A DNA stretch of 57,925 nucleotides from Paenibacillus sp. HB172176 (GTDB lineage: Bacteria; Bacillota; Bacilli; Paenibacillales; Paenibacillaceae), in the NCBI RefSeq assembly GCF_011947265.1, contig NZ_JAATHD010000030.1, positions 11,601 through 69,525 on the forward strand, in the 5' to 3' direction. A model generated the notes under the pieces. It worked only from the letters and a program-made list of their open reading frames with translations, did no database searches and was not told where the DNA came from. A program made the position numbers and the translations under genes. Of this stretch, positions 1 to 7,895 are shown one piece after another. Position 1 is the first letter of the stretch. Each line of letters begins with the position of its first letter.

Positions 1-797
1 GCCACTTCGCATACAAGGTTGCGCCGTCTACAGGCACTGTATCCGCTGTGAAGTCCCATGCATTCGTCAATCCAGCTTCCTTGTACCAGCCCTGGAAGGC
101 GTAGCCTTCGCGAGTTGGCGCAGTCGGCTCGCTTATCTTCGTGCCATAATCCGCCTGAACAGCTTCTACCGTGCTGCCTCCGTTGCTGTCAAAGCTCATG
201 GTGTATGCATTCACATCATAGTGCGCTGTGACAACTACATCCCCTGTGACATTGGCATAATCGCCATCCCAGCCCGTGAAGGTATAGCCGGTTCGCGTTG
301 GATCAGCAGGCGCGGTCGCATCGCTGCCATGCTCCACAGTCTCTGCCTTCAACTCCGCTCCATCCCAGTCCTTGAAGGTGACGGTGTATTCGTTTATCGC
401 CCACTTCGCATACAAGGTTGCGCCGTCTACAGGCACTGTATCCGCTGTGAAGTCCCATGCATTCGTCAATCCAGCTTCCTTGTACCAGCCCTGGAAGGCG
501 TAGCCTTCGCGAGTTGGCGCAGTCGGCTCGCTTATCTTCGTGCCATAATCCGCCTGAACAGCTTCTACCGTGCTGCCCCCGTTGCTGTCAAAGCTCATGG
601 TGTATGCATTCACATCATAGTGCGCTGTGACAACTACATCCCCTGTGACATTGGCATAATCGCCATCCCAGCCCGTGAAGGTATAGCCGGTTCGCGTTGG
701 ATCAGCAGGCGCGGTCGCATCGCTGCCATGCTCCACAGTCTCTGCCTTCAACTCCGCTCCATCCCAATCCTTGAAGGTGACGGTGTACTCCTCTGCA
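1..797 (-). repeat. Two near-identical 399-bp tandem repeats encoding InlB B-repeat pairs
   Basis: The sequence from position 2 recurs from position 401 with an offset of exactly 399 bp (133 codons). Each unit encodes one about 61-residue and one about 72-residue B-repeat. Over the full copies only a couple of substitutions are visible (for example near 176 versus 575, and near 368 versus 767), so the copies are homogenised or recently duplicated. More copies probably continue beyond the left edge. Confidence 0.9.
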
Positions 798-2068
798 GCA
801 GAAGGCACTAGCCCAAAGTCAGCGCTTGATCCGAACAAACTGCTAATTTTCTTCAGTTCATCGTGCTCCAGCACAACCAAAAAGTTATCAGATGAATCAA
901 CTGTGAAGGTAATCTCATTCGTTCCTCCGACTTGCAGCTCGGAAACCACATTTGCGGTGCCCTTGACCCATCCATCGCCATAGTTGGCCATTGCGAAGAA
1001 ATATTCGTCCGACCAATCAAATGCCCATGAATCAAAGAGTGCATATATTGTAGAGCCACTCAGATATAGATCGATTACATACGAGTCCCTTGTGTTATCT
1101 GTATAGATGGTAGACCTTGTCCAAGCACCTGATGCATTGGTGAACAAATAGTTAGTCGAGGCGATAAGATTATTACCCCCATCATATGTAGGCAAATATG
1201 CGGAAAGATTGGCATTACCTGACCCATCAATGATTAAGTTTGTATAATAATAACTATTCTCTTCACCCACTGAATCAATGATCTTAACTGCTGCCGGGAA
1301 ACTACCAGATCCAGCACTCTTACTCATATAGTAATAGTTTCCGTAATAATCGTTCTGATTATCTTCTTTTATATAGGCAAGATGGATACTATCATCTGGT
1401 CCAATAGCCACCTGAGGTTCATGAACTTCATCGGTACCGGAGGTACCAGTAACAATCGTCGAAGTGACCCACGCTCCAGATGAGTTCGTAGCATACTGCA
1501 TATGGTACTTTCGGTTGTTCGTATCACTGTCATCGTTAAATAAATAAACGATATAGGCATTCCCGTCAGAATCTACGTCAATCGCCGGGTCGTCAAAGTT
1601 TTTCGCTCCGGAAGGGTTGCTGTAGGCTTCAATCTCATGAAAACTCCAGACAGTGCCATCGTACATTCCGTATTTCACTCCCCGATAGCTATTTACACCG
1701 GATCCGTCACTAAACTTAAACACCAAATGCAAATCTCCATTATCACTGACGGCCAAACCAAGATCATCACCGAAGCTAGTATCTGACGCATCAGCGGTAG
1801 TCACACTCGGCAAATCTGTCCAACTGCCGTCATTCCATTTTTTTATGGCAATTTCAGTGCCGCTAATCTTATGTGTAAGATAGATTTCGCCGTTAGGGCC
1901 TTTAGCAAGGGTGCTGGATGCCCAAGTATTTGATCCATACGTATGGATCATCGTTTCTTGTATGCCGCTGCCGCCCGAGGTTGCTCCTACTGAACTAATA
2001 AATACAAGTTGAACCAACATCGATATAATCATTAGTAATACTAGAGAAGACCTCTTTCTTCTATTCAT
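1..2068 (-). CDS. Secreted InlB B-repeat (Listeria-Bacteroides repeat) protein, C-terminus outside window
   Basis: An uninterrupted minus-strand frame runs from an ATG at 2068 to the window edge: 689 codons without a stop. The N-terminus is a typical signal peptide (basic MNRRKR, hydrophobic core LVLLMIISMLVQLVFISS). Residues about 35-420 are rich in Asp, Gly and aromatic residues, with blade-like segments such as DSIHLAYI and GNAYIVYL, suggesting a beta-propeller. From about residue 425 there are alternating repeats: one type starts YTVTFKDWDG and ends GWDGDYANVTG, the other starts YTMSFDSNGG and ends GATLYAKW. These match the InlB B-repeat/List-Bact-rpt family found in adhesins and cell-wall proteins of Firmicutes. 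The anchoring region (SLH, LPXTG or other) would lie beyond the left edge. An SD-like GTGGGAGA precedes the start. The role is inferred to be a surface or secreted adhesin-like protein; ligand unknown. Confidence 0.8.
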   Translation of the reverse strand, partial: MNRRKRSSLVLLMIISMLVQLVFISSVGATSGGSGIQETMIHTYGSNTWASSTLAKGPNGEIYLTHKISGTEIAIKKWNDGSWTDLPSVTTADASDTSFGDDLGLAVSDNGDLHLVFKFSDGSGVNSYRGVKYGMYDGTVWSFHEIEAYSNPSGAKNFDDPAIDVDSDGNAYIVYLFNDDSDTNNRKYHMQYATNSSGAWVTSTIVTGTSGTDEVHEPQVAIGPDDSIHLAYIKEDNQNDYYGNYYYMSKSAGSGSFPAAVKIIDSVGEENSYYYTNLIIDGSGNANLSAYLPTYDGGNNLIASTNYLFTNASGAWTRSTIYTDNTRDSYVIDLYLSGSTIYALFDSWAFDWSDEYFFAMANYGDGWVKGTANVVSELQVGGTNEITFTVDSSDNFLVVLEHDELKKISSLFGSSADFGLVPSAAEEYTVTFKDWDGAELKAETVEHGSDATAPADPTRTGYTFTGWDGDYANVTGDVVVTAHYDVNAYTMSFDSNGGSTVEAVQADYGTKISEPTAPTREGYAFQGWYKEAGLTNAWDFTADTVPVDGATLYAKWAINEYTVTFKDWDGAELKAETVEHGSDATAPADPTRTGYTFTGWDGDYANVTGDVVVTAHYDVNAYTMSFDSNGGSTVEAVQADYGTKISEPTAPTREGYAFQGWYKEAGLTNAWDFTADTVPVDGATLYAKW

Positions 2069-2257
2069 TCTCCCACACCTCATTGCTCAAATTATATTCA
2101 TGCTCACCCAGCTATAGCTGCACAATAGCCTGCCGTCATTGGCTTCATAAACTCAAATAAAGAAGTTCTATGATCTATACTAGGGCAACCCTGTTTCAAA
2201 GTAAATAAAACAGTTGCAAAATTCGACAAATAAGATCAAATAAAATTTATTTCTAAA

Positions 2258-2785
2258 TTATGTATGCTCCTTTATAAACCACGACGCACTTTGGGCACCC
2301 GGTTTAAAAAAACCGCCTGTCAGTTCAACAATTCGTCCACTTGCGTGAATTTTCTGCTCATCTTTTAGCCAAGAAAAATCAATAGGATAATCATATTCAA
2401 CTTCTTGTACAAATCCTAAGTAGAATTTGCATAAGCCGTCATTCTTTAAGTATTCTAAAACCTTTACAATATCATTATCAAATGGTTTGCTGCCTGTCGA
2501 GTTTAAATATTTGAATTCAAATATTGCCAAGGGTACTTCTCGTCCTTTTCTTCTCACAAGTACCGCCATATCCACATATTTGCCTTGATAATAGTATTCA
2601 GGATAAATGAAAATACCTAATGATTCCAAGGTAGAATCACCTATTTCTCTACGCAAATGAAAATAAAAACAGTCTTGCAAGGAAGCCTCTCTGTAGAGTC
2701 GATTCTTACTATAATCCACAGGAATATGCTTTAACCATATCTTCGTTACTGTTCGGTGAACCAAATTTGAAATTTCAGTCAACAT
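2258..2785 (-). CDS. Hypothetical protein with PD-(D/E)XK nuclease-like core
   Basis: A 175-residue protein I do not recognise by family. It is predicted soluble, with no signal peptide or membrane segment. Residues about 70-95 read YVDMAVLV...LAIFEFKYL: an Asp at the end of one strand followed about 17-20 residues later by E-x-K in the next strand. That is the arrangement of the PD-(D/E)XK restriction-endonuclease-like fold. The start is an ATG with GGAG about nine bases upstream. The gene lies 42 bp after the ATPase-like gene that precedes it in transcription, so the two may be co-transcribed. A nuclease role is inferred from the motif alone; it could also be an inactive family member. The stretch from 2069 to 2257, between it and the surface-protein gene, shows no gene or clear terminator. 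Confidence 0.6.
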   Translation of the reverse strand: MLTEISNLVHRTVTKIWLKHIPVDYSKNRLYREASLQDCFYFHLRREIGDSTLESLGIFIYPEYYYQGKYVDMAVLVRRKGREVPLAIFEFKYLNSTGSKPFDNDIVKVLEYLKNDGLCKFYLGFVQEVEYDYPIDFSWLKDEQKIHASGRIVELTGGFFKPGAQSASWFIKEHT

Positions 2786-2827
2786 AGGTTTTTCTCCGTT
2801 AAGTGTTTGTTTTTGCTATGTCATAAA

Positions 2828-4126
2828 CTAGCTTCTGCTCCCTCGTTCAGTAGGTACATACCTCGTACTCCTGCCACCGCCAACCGAACGGAGAATGTTC
2901 TTGTCACAAAGCCCCTTCAAGACTCTGACGGCCATGGCTTGAGATATGGACAGCTGCTGCTCGACTTCTTTTCTAGTTATAGAATCATGATTCGCGAACA
3001 TCTCCACAATTAATTGCTCGTGGTCAGACAGATGATTACCGAGCCCATCGGAAGTAGCAGCTGCGTTTGTATTAGGCAATGTGATCTTAAAGGCATTATC
3101 GCTTATCTCAATCGTAGGCGTCACAGAATAACGGCTATAGCTCTGCATAATCTTTGGCATGCCCGTACCGTATGCTTCAACCAAGGACAGCCGATAAAAA
3201 ATATTCGCCAGTTTCTCATTACGCGCCACGGAAATACCGAGCATAATATCGTCATAGGTAATCCCTCTCACCAAACCGCCAATCGAAACAAACTCAAGAC
3301 GATCATCAAATACACTAATCAACAGGCTGCCGCTGAACGAATAGTCTCTATGTACGACAGCATTGAGGAGCGCCTCTCGAACAGCCTTGACGGGATAGTC
3401 TCGCTTATCGATTCGATGCAGCCCTTCGAACTCCGCCCTGGTTCGATTATAGCGATCCATGTATACGTAAGCATCGTCCAATTGCGTAAGCAGAGATCCA
3501 ACAAACTCCCGGCGGTCCTTGAACACGGCCTTTGTCACGCCTTCGAATACGGCCAGCTTTATGGAATGCCTGCATTGATCGGAGAGAAGAAGTCCAAGGT
3601 TAGAGTAGATGCCGTCGGCACTCATCAGCTTCAGCGATATTTGTTGACTGGCCCCAAAAGGAACCTTCCTTGCCGCAAACTCCTTCTCCGCTGCATGAAA
3701 GGTCAGCTCCTGAATGAGCGATCGAAGGTCCTCATACTGATCTCCATCGGTCTCCTTAATCATCTTGCGAATGGCAGAATCTGTAGCGGGAACCGATGAG
3801 GCCCCTTGACGAACATATACACCTTCTTTGCTCGCAAGATAATACGGACTAGAGCTCCCTTTCTGCACATTCACTTTAATGACCGACTTATGTTCAATGA
3901 CTTCCATTTCGCATGTAACAAACAACGTGACATCAGGTTTGATTGAATCACGGATACCGTTGGTTACTCTTAGCATGACATCGTCAACTTCGTTCACTCC
4001 AACAACGCTGCCGCTATCGTCAATTCCTATATAGAGCGATCCGCCGTTTGTATTTGCAAAAGCAATTATTATAAATTTAATGGAAAGACACTTAATTGTT
4101 TCATATACTTTCAAGCAAATATTCAT
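2828..4126 (-). CDS. AlbA_2 / HATPase_c_4 (Schlafen-type) putative transcriptional regulator, N-terminally truncated
   Basis: A 432-residue frame. Residues about 20-130 match the AlbA_2 (Schlafen) putative DNA-binding domain, with IIIAFANTNGG, LYIGIDDSG and VYVRQGASS. Residues about 240-350 resemble the HATPase_c_4 domain of RecG-like regulators (VREALLNAVVHRDY, YGTGMPKI). The C-terminus is a winged-helix segment (ITRKEVEQQL). Intact relatives begin with an E-x-K motif 20-25 residues before the AFAN motif; here that region is replaced by unrelated residues (MNICLKVYETIKCLS). The ATG at 4126 lies inside the end of the acetyltransferase gene and has no Shine-Dalgarno sequence. The gene therefore looks decapitated at the boundary of the exopolysaccharide block and may be a remnant. 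The rest of the frame is intact. Confidence 0.65.
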   Translation of the reverse strand: MNICLKVYETIKCLSIKFIIIAFANTNGGSLYIGIDDSGSVVGVNEVDDVMLRVTNGIRDSIKPDVTLFVTCEMEVIEHKSVIKVNVQKGSSSPYYLASKEGVYVRQGASSVPATDSAIRKMIKETDGDQYEDLRSLIQELTFHAAEKEFAARKVPFGASQQISLKLMSADGIYSNLGLLLSDQCRHSIKLAVFEGVTKAVFKDRREFVGSLLTQLDDAYVYMDRYNRTRAEFEGLHRIDKRDYPVKAVREALLNAVVHRDYSFSGSLLISVFDDRLEFVSIGGLVRGITYDDIMLGISVARNEKLANIFYRLSLVEAYGTGMPKIMQSYSRYSVTPTIEISDNAFKITLPNTNAAATSDGLGNHLSDHEQLIVEMFANHDSITRKEVEQQLSISQAMAVRVLKGLCDKNILRSVGGGRSTRYVPTERGSRS

Positions 4127-4682
4127 TTTTAACTAATTCACCCGATACTATTTCTCTTAATACCTTCGCAGGTATTCCTCCCACAATGACCCTCGGACTA
4201 ATATCTTTAACAACAACAGAGTTTACTCCAATTACTACACTTTCATTTACTGTTATGTCCCCTATTATTTTTGCTCCAGGTGCAACATAAACTTTATCTT
4301 TTATTGTTGGACACGCTAAAGTGTGGCCTATTTCATTGTTACCTATCGTGACACCATGGCAGATCGTAACATTATTACCAATAATAGAATTCGAATTGAC
4401 AACTATCCCACCAAAATGATTTATTTTCAATCCGTATCCGATTTTTGTTGTATAGGGTATTGAGATTCCGTACTTATACGTATATCTTCGCCACATTATC
4501 CATGTTAATGGGAATAGTATGTATCTCATTTTTTTGTTCTTATATAAAGCAGAATTAACTCTCACCCAGAACAAATATTTAAAACCCCCTCTTAATACGT
4601 ACGTTTTAACAAACGATTTTAAGGTTGTTTTTTTTTCATATCTATATAAATCGGACTTGACATAATCAATCCATGTACTCAC
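4101..4682 (-). CDS. Serine-acetyltransferase-like hexapeptide O-acetyltransferase (exopolysaccharide locus)
   Basis: A 193-residue protein with C-terminal left-handed beta-helix repeats: NSIIGNNVTI, HGVTIGN and PTIKDKVYVAPGAKIIGDITV. The sequence HFGGIVVNS...CHGVTIG resembles CysE/WcaB-type acetyltransferases. In polysaccharide loci these enzymes transfer acetyl from acetyl-CoA to a sugar hydroxyl, and that is the likely role here. The start is GTG with a strong AGGAGG six bases upstream. It is the last gene of the Wzx/Wzy cassette, 22 bp downstream of the flippase, and very AT-rich like its neighbours. Its last 26 bp overlap the start of the truncated AlbA_2 frame. A cysteine-synthesis role is unlikely given the context and the N-terminus, which lacks the CysE helical domain. 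Confidence 0.8.
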   Translation of the reverse strand: MSTWIDYVKSDLYRYEKKTTLKSFVKTYVLRGGFKYLFWVRVNSALYKNKKMRYILFPLTWIMWRRYTYKYGISIPYTTKIGYGLKINHFGGIVVNSNSIIGNNVTICHGVTIGNNEIGHTLACPTIKDKVYVAPGAKIIGDITVNESVVIGVNSVVVKDISPRVIVGGIPAKVLREIVSGELVKNEYLLESI

Positions 4683-4704
4683 AATAATCCTCCTAAAAAT
4701 TACT

Positions 4705-5994
4705 CTATGAATAATTTTTCATTTTATCTCTATATACCAAAACATATATAAGTGCAAACATCTTTGTTACTAATTGAATAAAAGCAGTAATAATAACGAC
4801 ATAGGCCGCACCTTCTAATCCATATTTCGGTATTAGAAAAAAAGAACTCAGTGCACTTGCAGAAACCCAAATCCCCCCAATTATTGGCTGAATTTTAAAA
4901 GCTCTAGCAGCCGTTACTGAATAACCAACAAATGAACCTGTATATAACATTGCACCTGCTATCATTAATAAAATAAAAACATCAGAATACATTGCATAAT
5001 CTTCACCATATAATAATGTTAATAGCTGATTTTTAAATAAAAACGAAAAAAATACACCTATTATACCAATCATTACCCCTATCATGACCATTATAAGAGT
5101 TAGATTTATAAATTCTTTATTTCTTTTTGTCGAATAGTATTTAGCCAATCTAGGACTAGCAGATTGCCCTAAAGAATTTATAATGGTACTACCAGTTATT
5201 ACTAAATAAACCAAAGCAGAAAAATAACCTAATGCCTTTTCATCATAATAATGTTCGATAAAATACCTAGGAATATTATTATTTAGTGAGCTCATCATAA
5301 TCACAATACCTAAAGGCAAAGATAACTTAATCAATTTAATCATATTGTTAATATTTATTTTGGGTCTAATTTTCGCAATACTCCTAGCGTTTGCAAAATC
5401 ATAAAATACTAATACCATTAGCCAAAGTACTGTAAGAGAAATCACGCCTATCACTAAACTTTTAGTTAGCCACATAATCAATCCTAAAATCATCGGGGAC
5501 AATATACCTTTAATTATTTTTGATTTTGCAATTCTATCCATACATTCATTTTGTTGCATTAAACCATAAAAAACATCACTAATTGATTCAACTATTTTAG
5601 CAATGCACACTATTATAGTAACTAAGGTTACTTCAAAAGAATAATTCATAACAATTAGTATTGTAACTAAAATTGAAAATCCAAATAAAGTCGTAATTAG
5701 CCTAAGACTTAAATAATCAGTAAATTTAAATTGTTGCGAAGCATCTGTTGCTTGCACAACTCTTAATTGTAAGTTAGTTAGCAACATTATAGGCGTTACA
5801 ATTGCCAAGGCTAACGCATATCTCCCAACCATTTCAACTGAACCCAACTTTGATAAAACAACTAAAATCAACCATTGAGCCCCAGAATATATTACATTCC
5901 CCACGAAAGTCCAAGACATGTTTTTTTTCAAAGATAACGCAGAAAGCGACTTTGGTTGATGCAATTTATGTATTCTCTTTAAAAGAGGGAACAT
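4705..5994 (-). CDS. Wzx-type polysaccharide flippase (MOP superfamily)
   Basis: A 429-residue polytopic membrane protein with about 12-14 hydrophobic segments. Examples are WLILVVLSKLG near the N-terminus, LVTILIVMNYSF, IIGVFFSFLF and a C-terminal FALIYVLVY. The distribution of membrane segments and the start LKKNMSWTFVGNVIYSGAQW are typical of the polysaccharide-transporter family of oligosaccharide flippases. Such proteins move undecaprenyl-pyrophosphate-linked repeat units across the cytoplasmic membrane. Its first 29 bp overlap the end of the upstream polymerase gene, indicating translational coupling. The gene is strongly AT-rich, consistent with a horizontally exchanged serotype cassette. 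Confidence 0.85.
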   Translation of the reverse strand: MFPLLKRIHKLHQPKSLSALSLKKNMSWTFVGNVIYSGAQWLILVVLSKLGSVEMVGRYALALAIVTPIMLLTNLQLRVVQATDASQQFKFTDYLSLRLITTLFGFSILVTILIVMNYSFEVTLVTIIVCIAKIVESISDVFYGLMQQNECMDRIAKSKIIKGILSPMILGLIMWLTKSLVIGVISLTVLWLMVLVFYDFANARSIAKIRPKININNMIKLIKLSLPLGIVIMMSSLNNNIPRYFIEHYYDEKALGYFSALVYLVITGSTIINSLGQSASPRLAKYYSTKRNKEFINLTLIMVMIGVMIGIIGVFFSFLFKNQLLTLLYGEDYAMYSDVFILLMIAGAMLYTGSFVGYSVTAARAFKIQPIIGGIWVSASALSSFFLIPKYGLEGAAYVVIITAFIQLVTKMFALIYVLVYRDKMKNYS

Positions 5995-7192
5995 TCAACT
6001 CACATTCCTTTTCATTGTCTCTTATTCTAGCAAAATGAACACCAACCCCAATAATTAACCATTGAATTACAGAGATAGATAAATTGTTTTGTGTAAAAGA
6101 CACTTCAAATACCTGATATAACAAAATACCTATAAATAATGCACCCACTGTTCTGACTGATTTATTGTTCTTAGCAATATAGAGGTATTTCCATATTGAA
6201 AATAAAAGAAGACCGAAAAATACCGTGCCAATAATTCCGACTTGTAGCATCATTTGCAAATAATAATTATGAGCTGATAAAGATCCGCCTAAAAATTCAC
6301 TTGGTCTAGCAGCTGATCCGTAGCCAATTAGTGGACTTTCTGAAATCACCTTCAATAACCCCCCCCAAAGCACTTGTCGACCCGAGAAAAAGTTTTTTCC
6401 TGTATAGCTTCTAGATATATCTTGTAAAGTGTACCCAATATCTGAATATAGCAATTTAGGATACAAAAATGTTATTGCAACTATTATCAATAAAATAATT
6501 ATAAAATAATTATGGTAAATTATTTTTTTTTTAGTTACTATTGGCCAAAAATAATATGTTACATAGAATGACAAAATCATCAACCACGACGTTCTTGAAT
6601 CCGATGCATATATTAAACATAGAGCGAGGACTGTCACGAATTGTATTGTAATTTTTCGTGCGTGTATATAATTATTTTTTACTATTAAAAACAATCCTAA
6701 AAGAGAAGCCATAAAACCACCAAACGGATTTGGATTATTCAACGCACCTGAAAATGGTATATTAAAACCTTCAATACTCCACCATAAAAAGTGAATCATA
6801 ATAAATATAATAATTAAATTGTAGCAAAACTTTAAATTAATTATTTCGTATGGGTTAAAGGAAGTCCACAAAAAATAGAAAATTATTAATGCAACTTGAA
6901 TTGTCATGTAAATTGAATTACGGTTTAAATCAACAAACATCGATATAAAATATGCAGAAATAAAAAGAAATGAAAAAATATAAATCCATATTTCTCTTTT
7001 ATCAAAATACATATTTTTTGAAATTTTTAGAAAAAAAATAAAAGTTCCTGTCATTATCAAAATCCCAATTGAATAATAACCTATGTGAGAGAAAATTCCA
7101 CTCGAGTTATTTAGACCGCACAAAATTACAACGAACATGTACAATGCACACATATATGATAATTTTAAATTATTCCCCATATGTTTAAACAC
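5966..7192 (-). CDS. Wzy-type polysaccharide polymerase (O-antigen ligase/polymerase family)
   Basis: A 408-residue membrane protein with about ten predicted helices. The C-terminal half carries the large external loop signature of Wzy_C/O-antigen ligase proteins: SDSRTSWL, then GRQVLWGG with SPLIGYGS, then AHNYYLQMMLQVGIIG. The role is inferred to be polymerisation of lipid-linked repeat units outside the membrane. It starts at GTG (ATG at 7180 is an alternative), four bases after the stop of the preceding P-loop gene, and overlaps the flippase gene by 29 bp. A ligase role cannot be excluded from sequence, but the Wzx/Wzz context favours polymerase. Confidence 0.8.
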   Translation of the reverse strand: MFKHMGNNLKLSYMCALYMFVVILCGLNNSSGIFSHIGYYSIGILIMTGTFIFFLKISKNMYFDKREIWIYIFSFLFISAYFISMFVDLNRNSIYMTIQVALIIFYFLWTSFNPYEIINLKFCYNLIIIFIMIHFLWWSIEGFNIPFSGALNNPNPFGGFMASLLGLFLIVKNNYIHARKITIQFVTVLALCLIYASDSRTSWLMILSFYVTYYFWPIVTKKKIIYHNYFIIILLIIVAITFLYPKLLYSDIGYTLQDISRSYTGKNFFSGRQVLWGGLLKVISESPLIGYGSAARPSEFLGGSLSAHNYYLQMMLQVGIIGTVFFGLLLFSIWKYLYIAKNNKSVRTVGALFIGILLYQVFEVSFTQNNLSISVIQWLIIGVGVHFARIRDNEKECELNVPSFKENT

Positions 7193-7196
7193 ACTT

Positions 7197-7895
7197 TCAA
7201 CAATTATTATTTTCGACTCTTGTTTTGTTGTGATTGTAAATTTCTAAAATTATTTCATCACAACATCTGTCTATATCAGATTCAATTTCATTTCTTACAC
7301 TAATAAAATTTAAGTAAAAAGTAGATTTAAAATAATGTGTAAGATCATCCATACAATCACTAACGTCTTTAATATTTGAAATAAAACTCATTTGACGCCT
7401 ACCCGTTCTATTTCTAAAAGTAAGCCTAGAAGTCACGAGACTGATAGGACATTCAATTTTCACAGTAATTTCAGGGGTTTCGAACAGTTTATCGAACAAT
7501 GTATAAGCCGATTGATATTGACTGTTAACACAAACTGCCCATACATGATGAATTATTCCTTCATCTAGAATAACAACATTGTCACTATTTCTGTATCGTT
7601 CCTTAATAGATAAAAAAAACAAAAAATTAAATAATAGCAGAATATTATTCTTAAACTCTTTTTGATTCGAATTTCTTATAACTAGTATTATCTCACAAAA
7701 TAAATTGAAATTAGTTATAATATATTTACTTACATAAAAAAACTTAAACAAATTCCTGAAGATCCACTTTTTTTTATACAAATTATACAATGGATAGATT
7801 GCACTTTTTTCTCTCTTTTGATTTAATCTTTTGTACAATTGAAAAGCCATTGTTGTTTTCCCTGTACCAGGCAATCCAACAAATTCACAGAACAT
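7197..7895 (-). CDS. P-loop NTPase/kinase-like protein of the exopolysaccharide locus
   Basis: A 232-residue protein that begins almost directly with a Walker A motif, FVGLPGTGKTTMA. It later has VVILDEGIIHH, a Walker B-like strand. Arg-rich segments (SRLTFRNRTGRRQ) resemble the lid of nucleoside-monophosphate or related small-molecule kinases. I chose the ATG at 7895 because GGAGGTG lies eight bases upstream, and because the A of the ATG is shared with the TAA stop of the preceding gene (TAATG), a classic coupled start. It is paired with the kinase fusion upstream. The substrate is unknown; a sugar or nucleotide kinase acting in glycan assembly is possible. Confidence 0.65.
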   Translation of the reverse strand: MFCEFVGLPGTGKTTMAFQLYKRLNQKREKSAIYPLYNLYKKKWIFRNLFKFFYVSKYIITNFNLFCEIILVIRNSNQKEFKNNILLLFNFLFFLSIKERYRNSDNVVILDEGIIHHVWAVCVNSQYQSAYTLFDKLFETPEITVKIECPISLVTSRLTFRNRTGRRQMSFISNIKDVSDCMDDLTHYFKSTFYLNFISVRNEIESDIDRCCDEIILEIYNHNKTRVENNNC

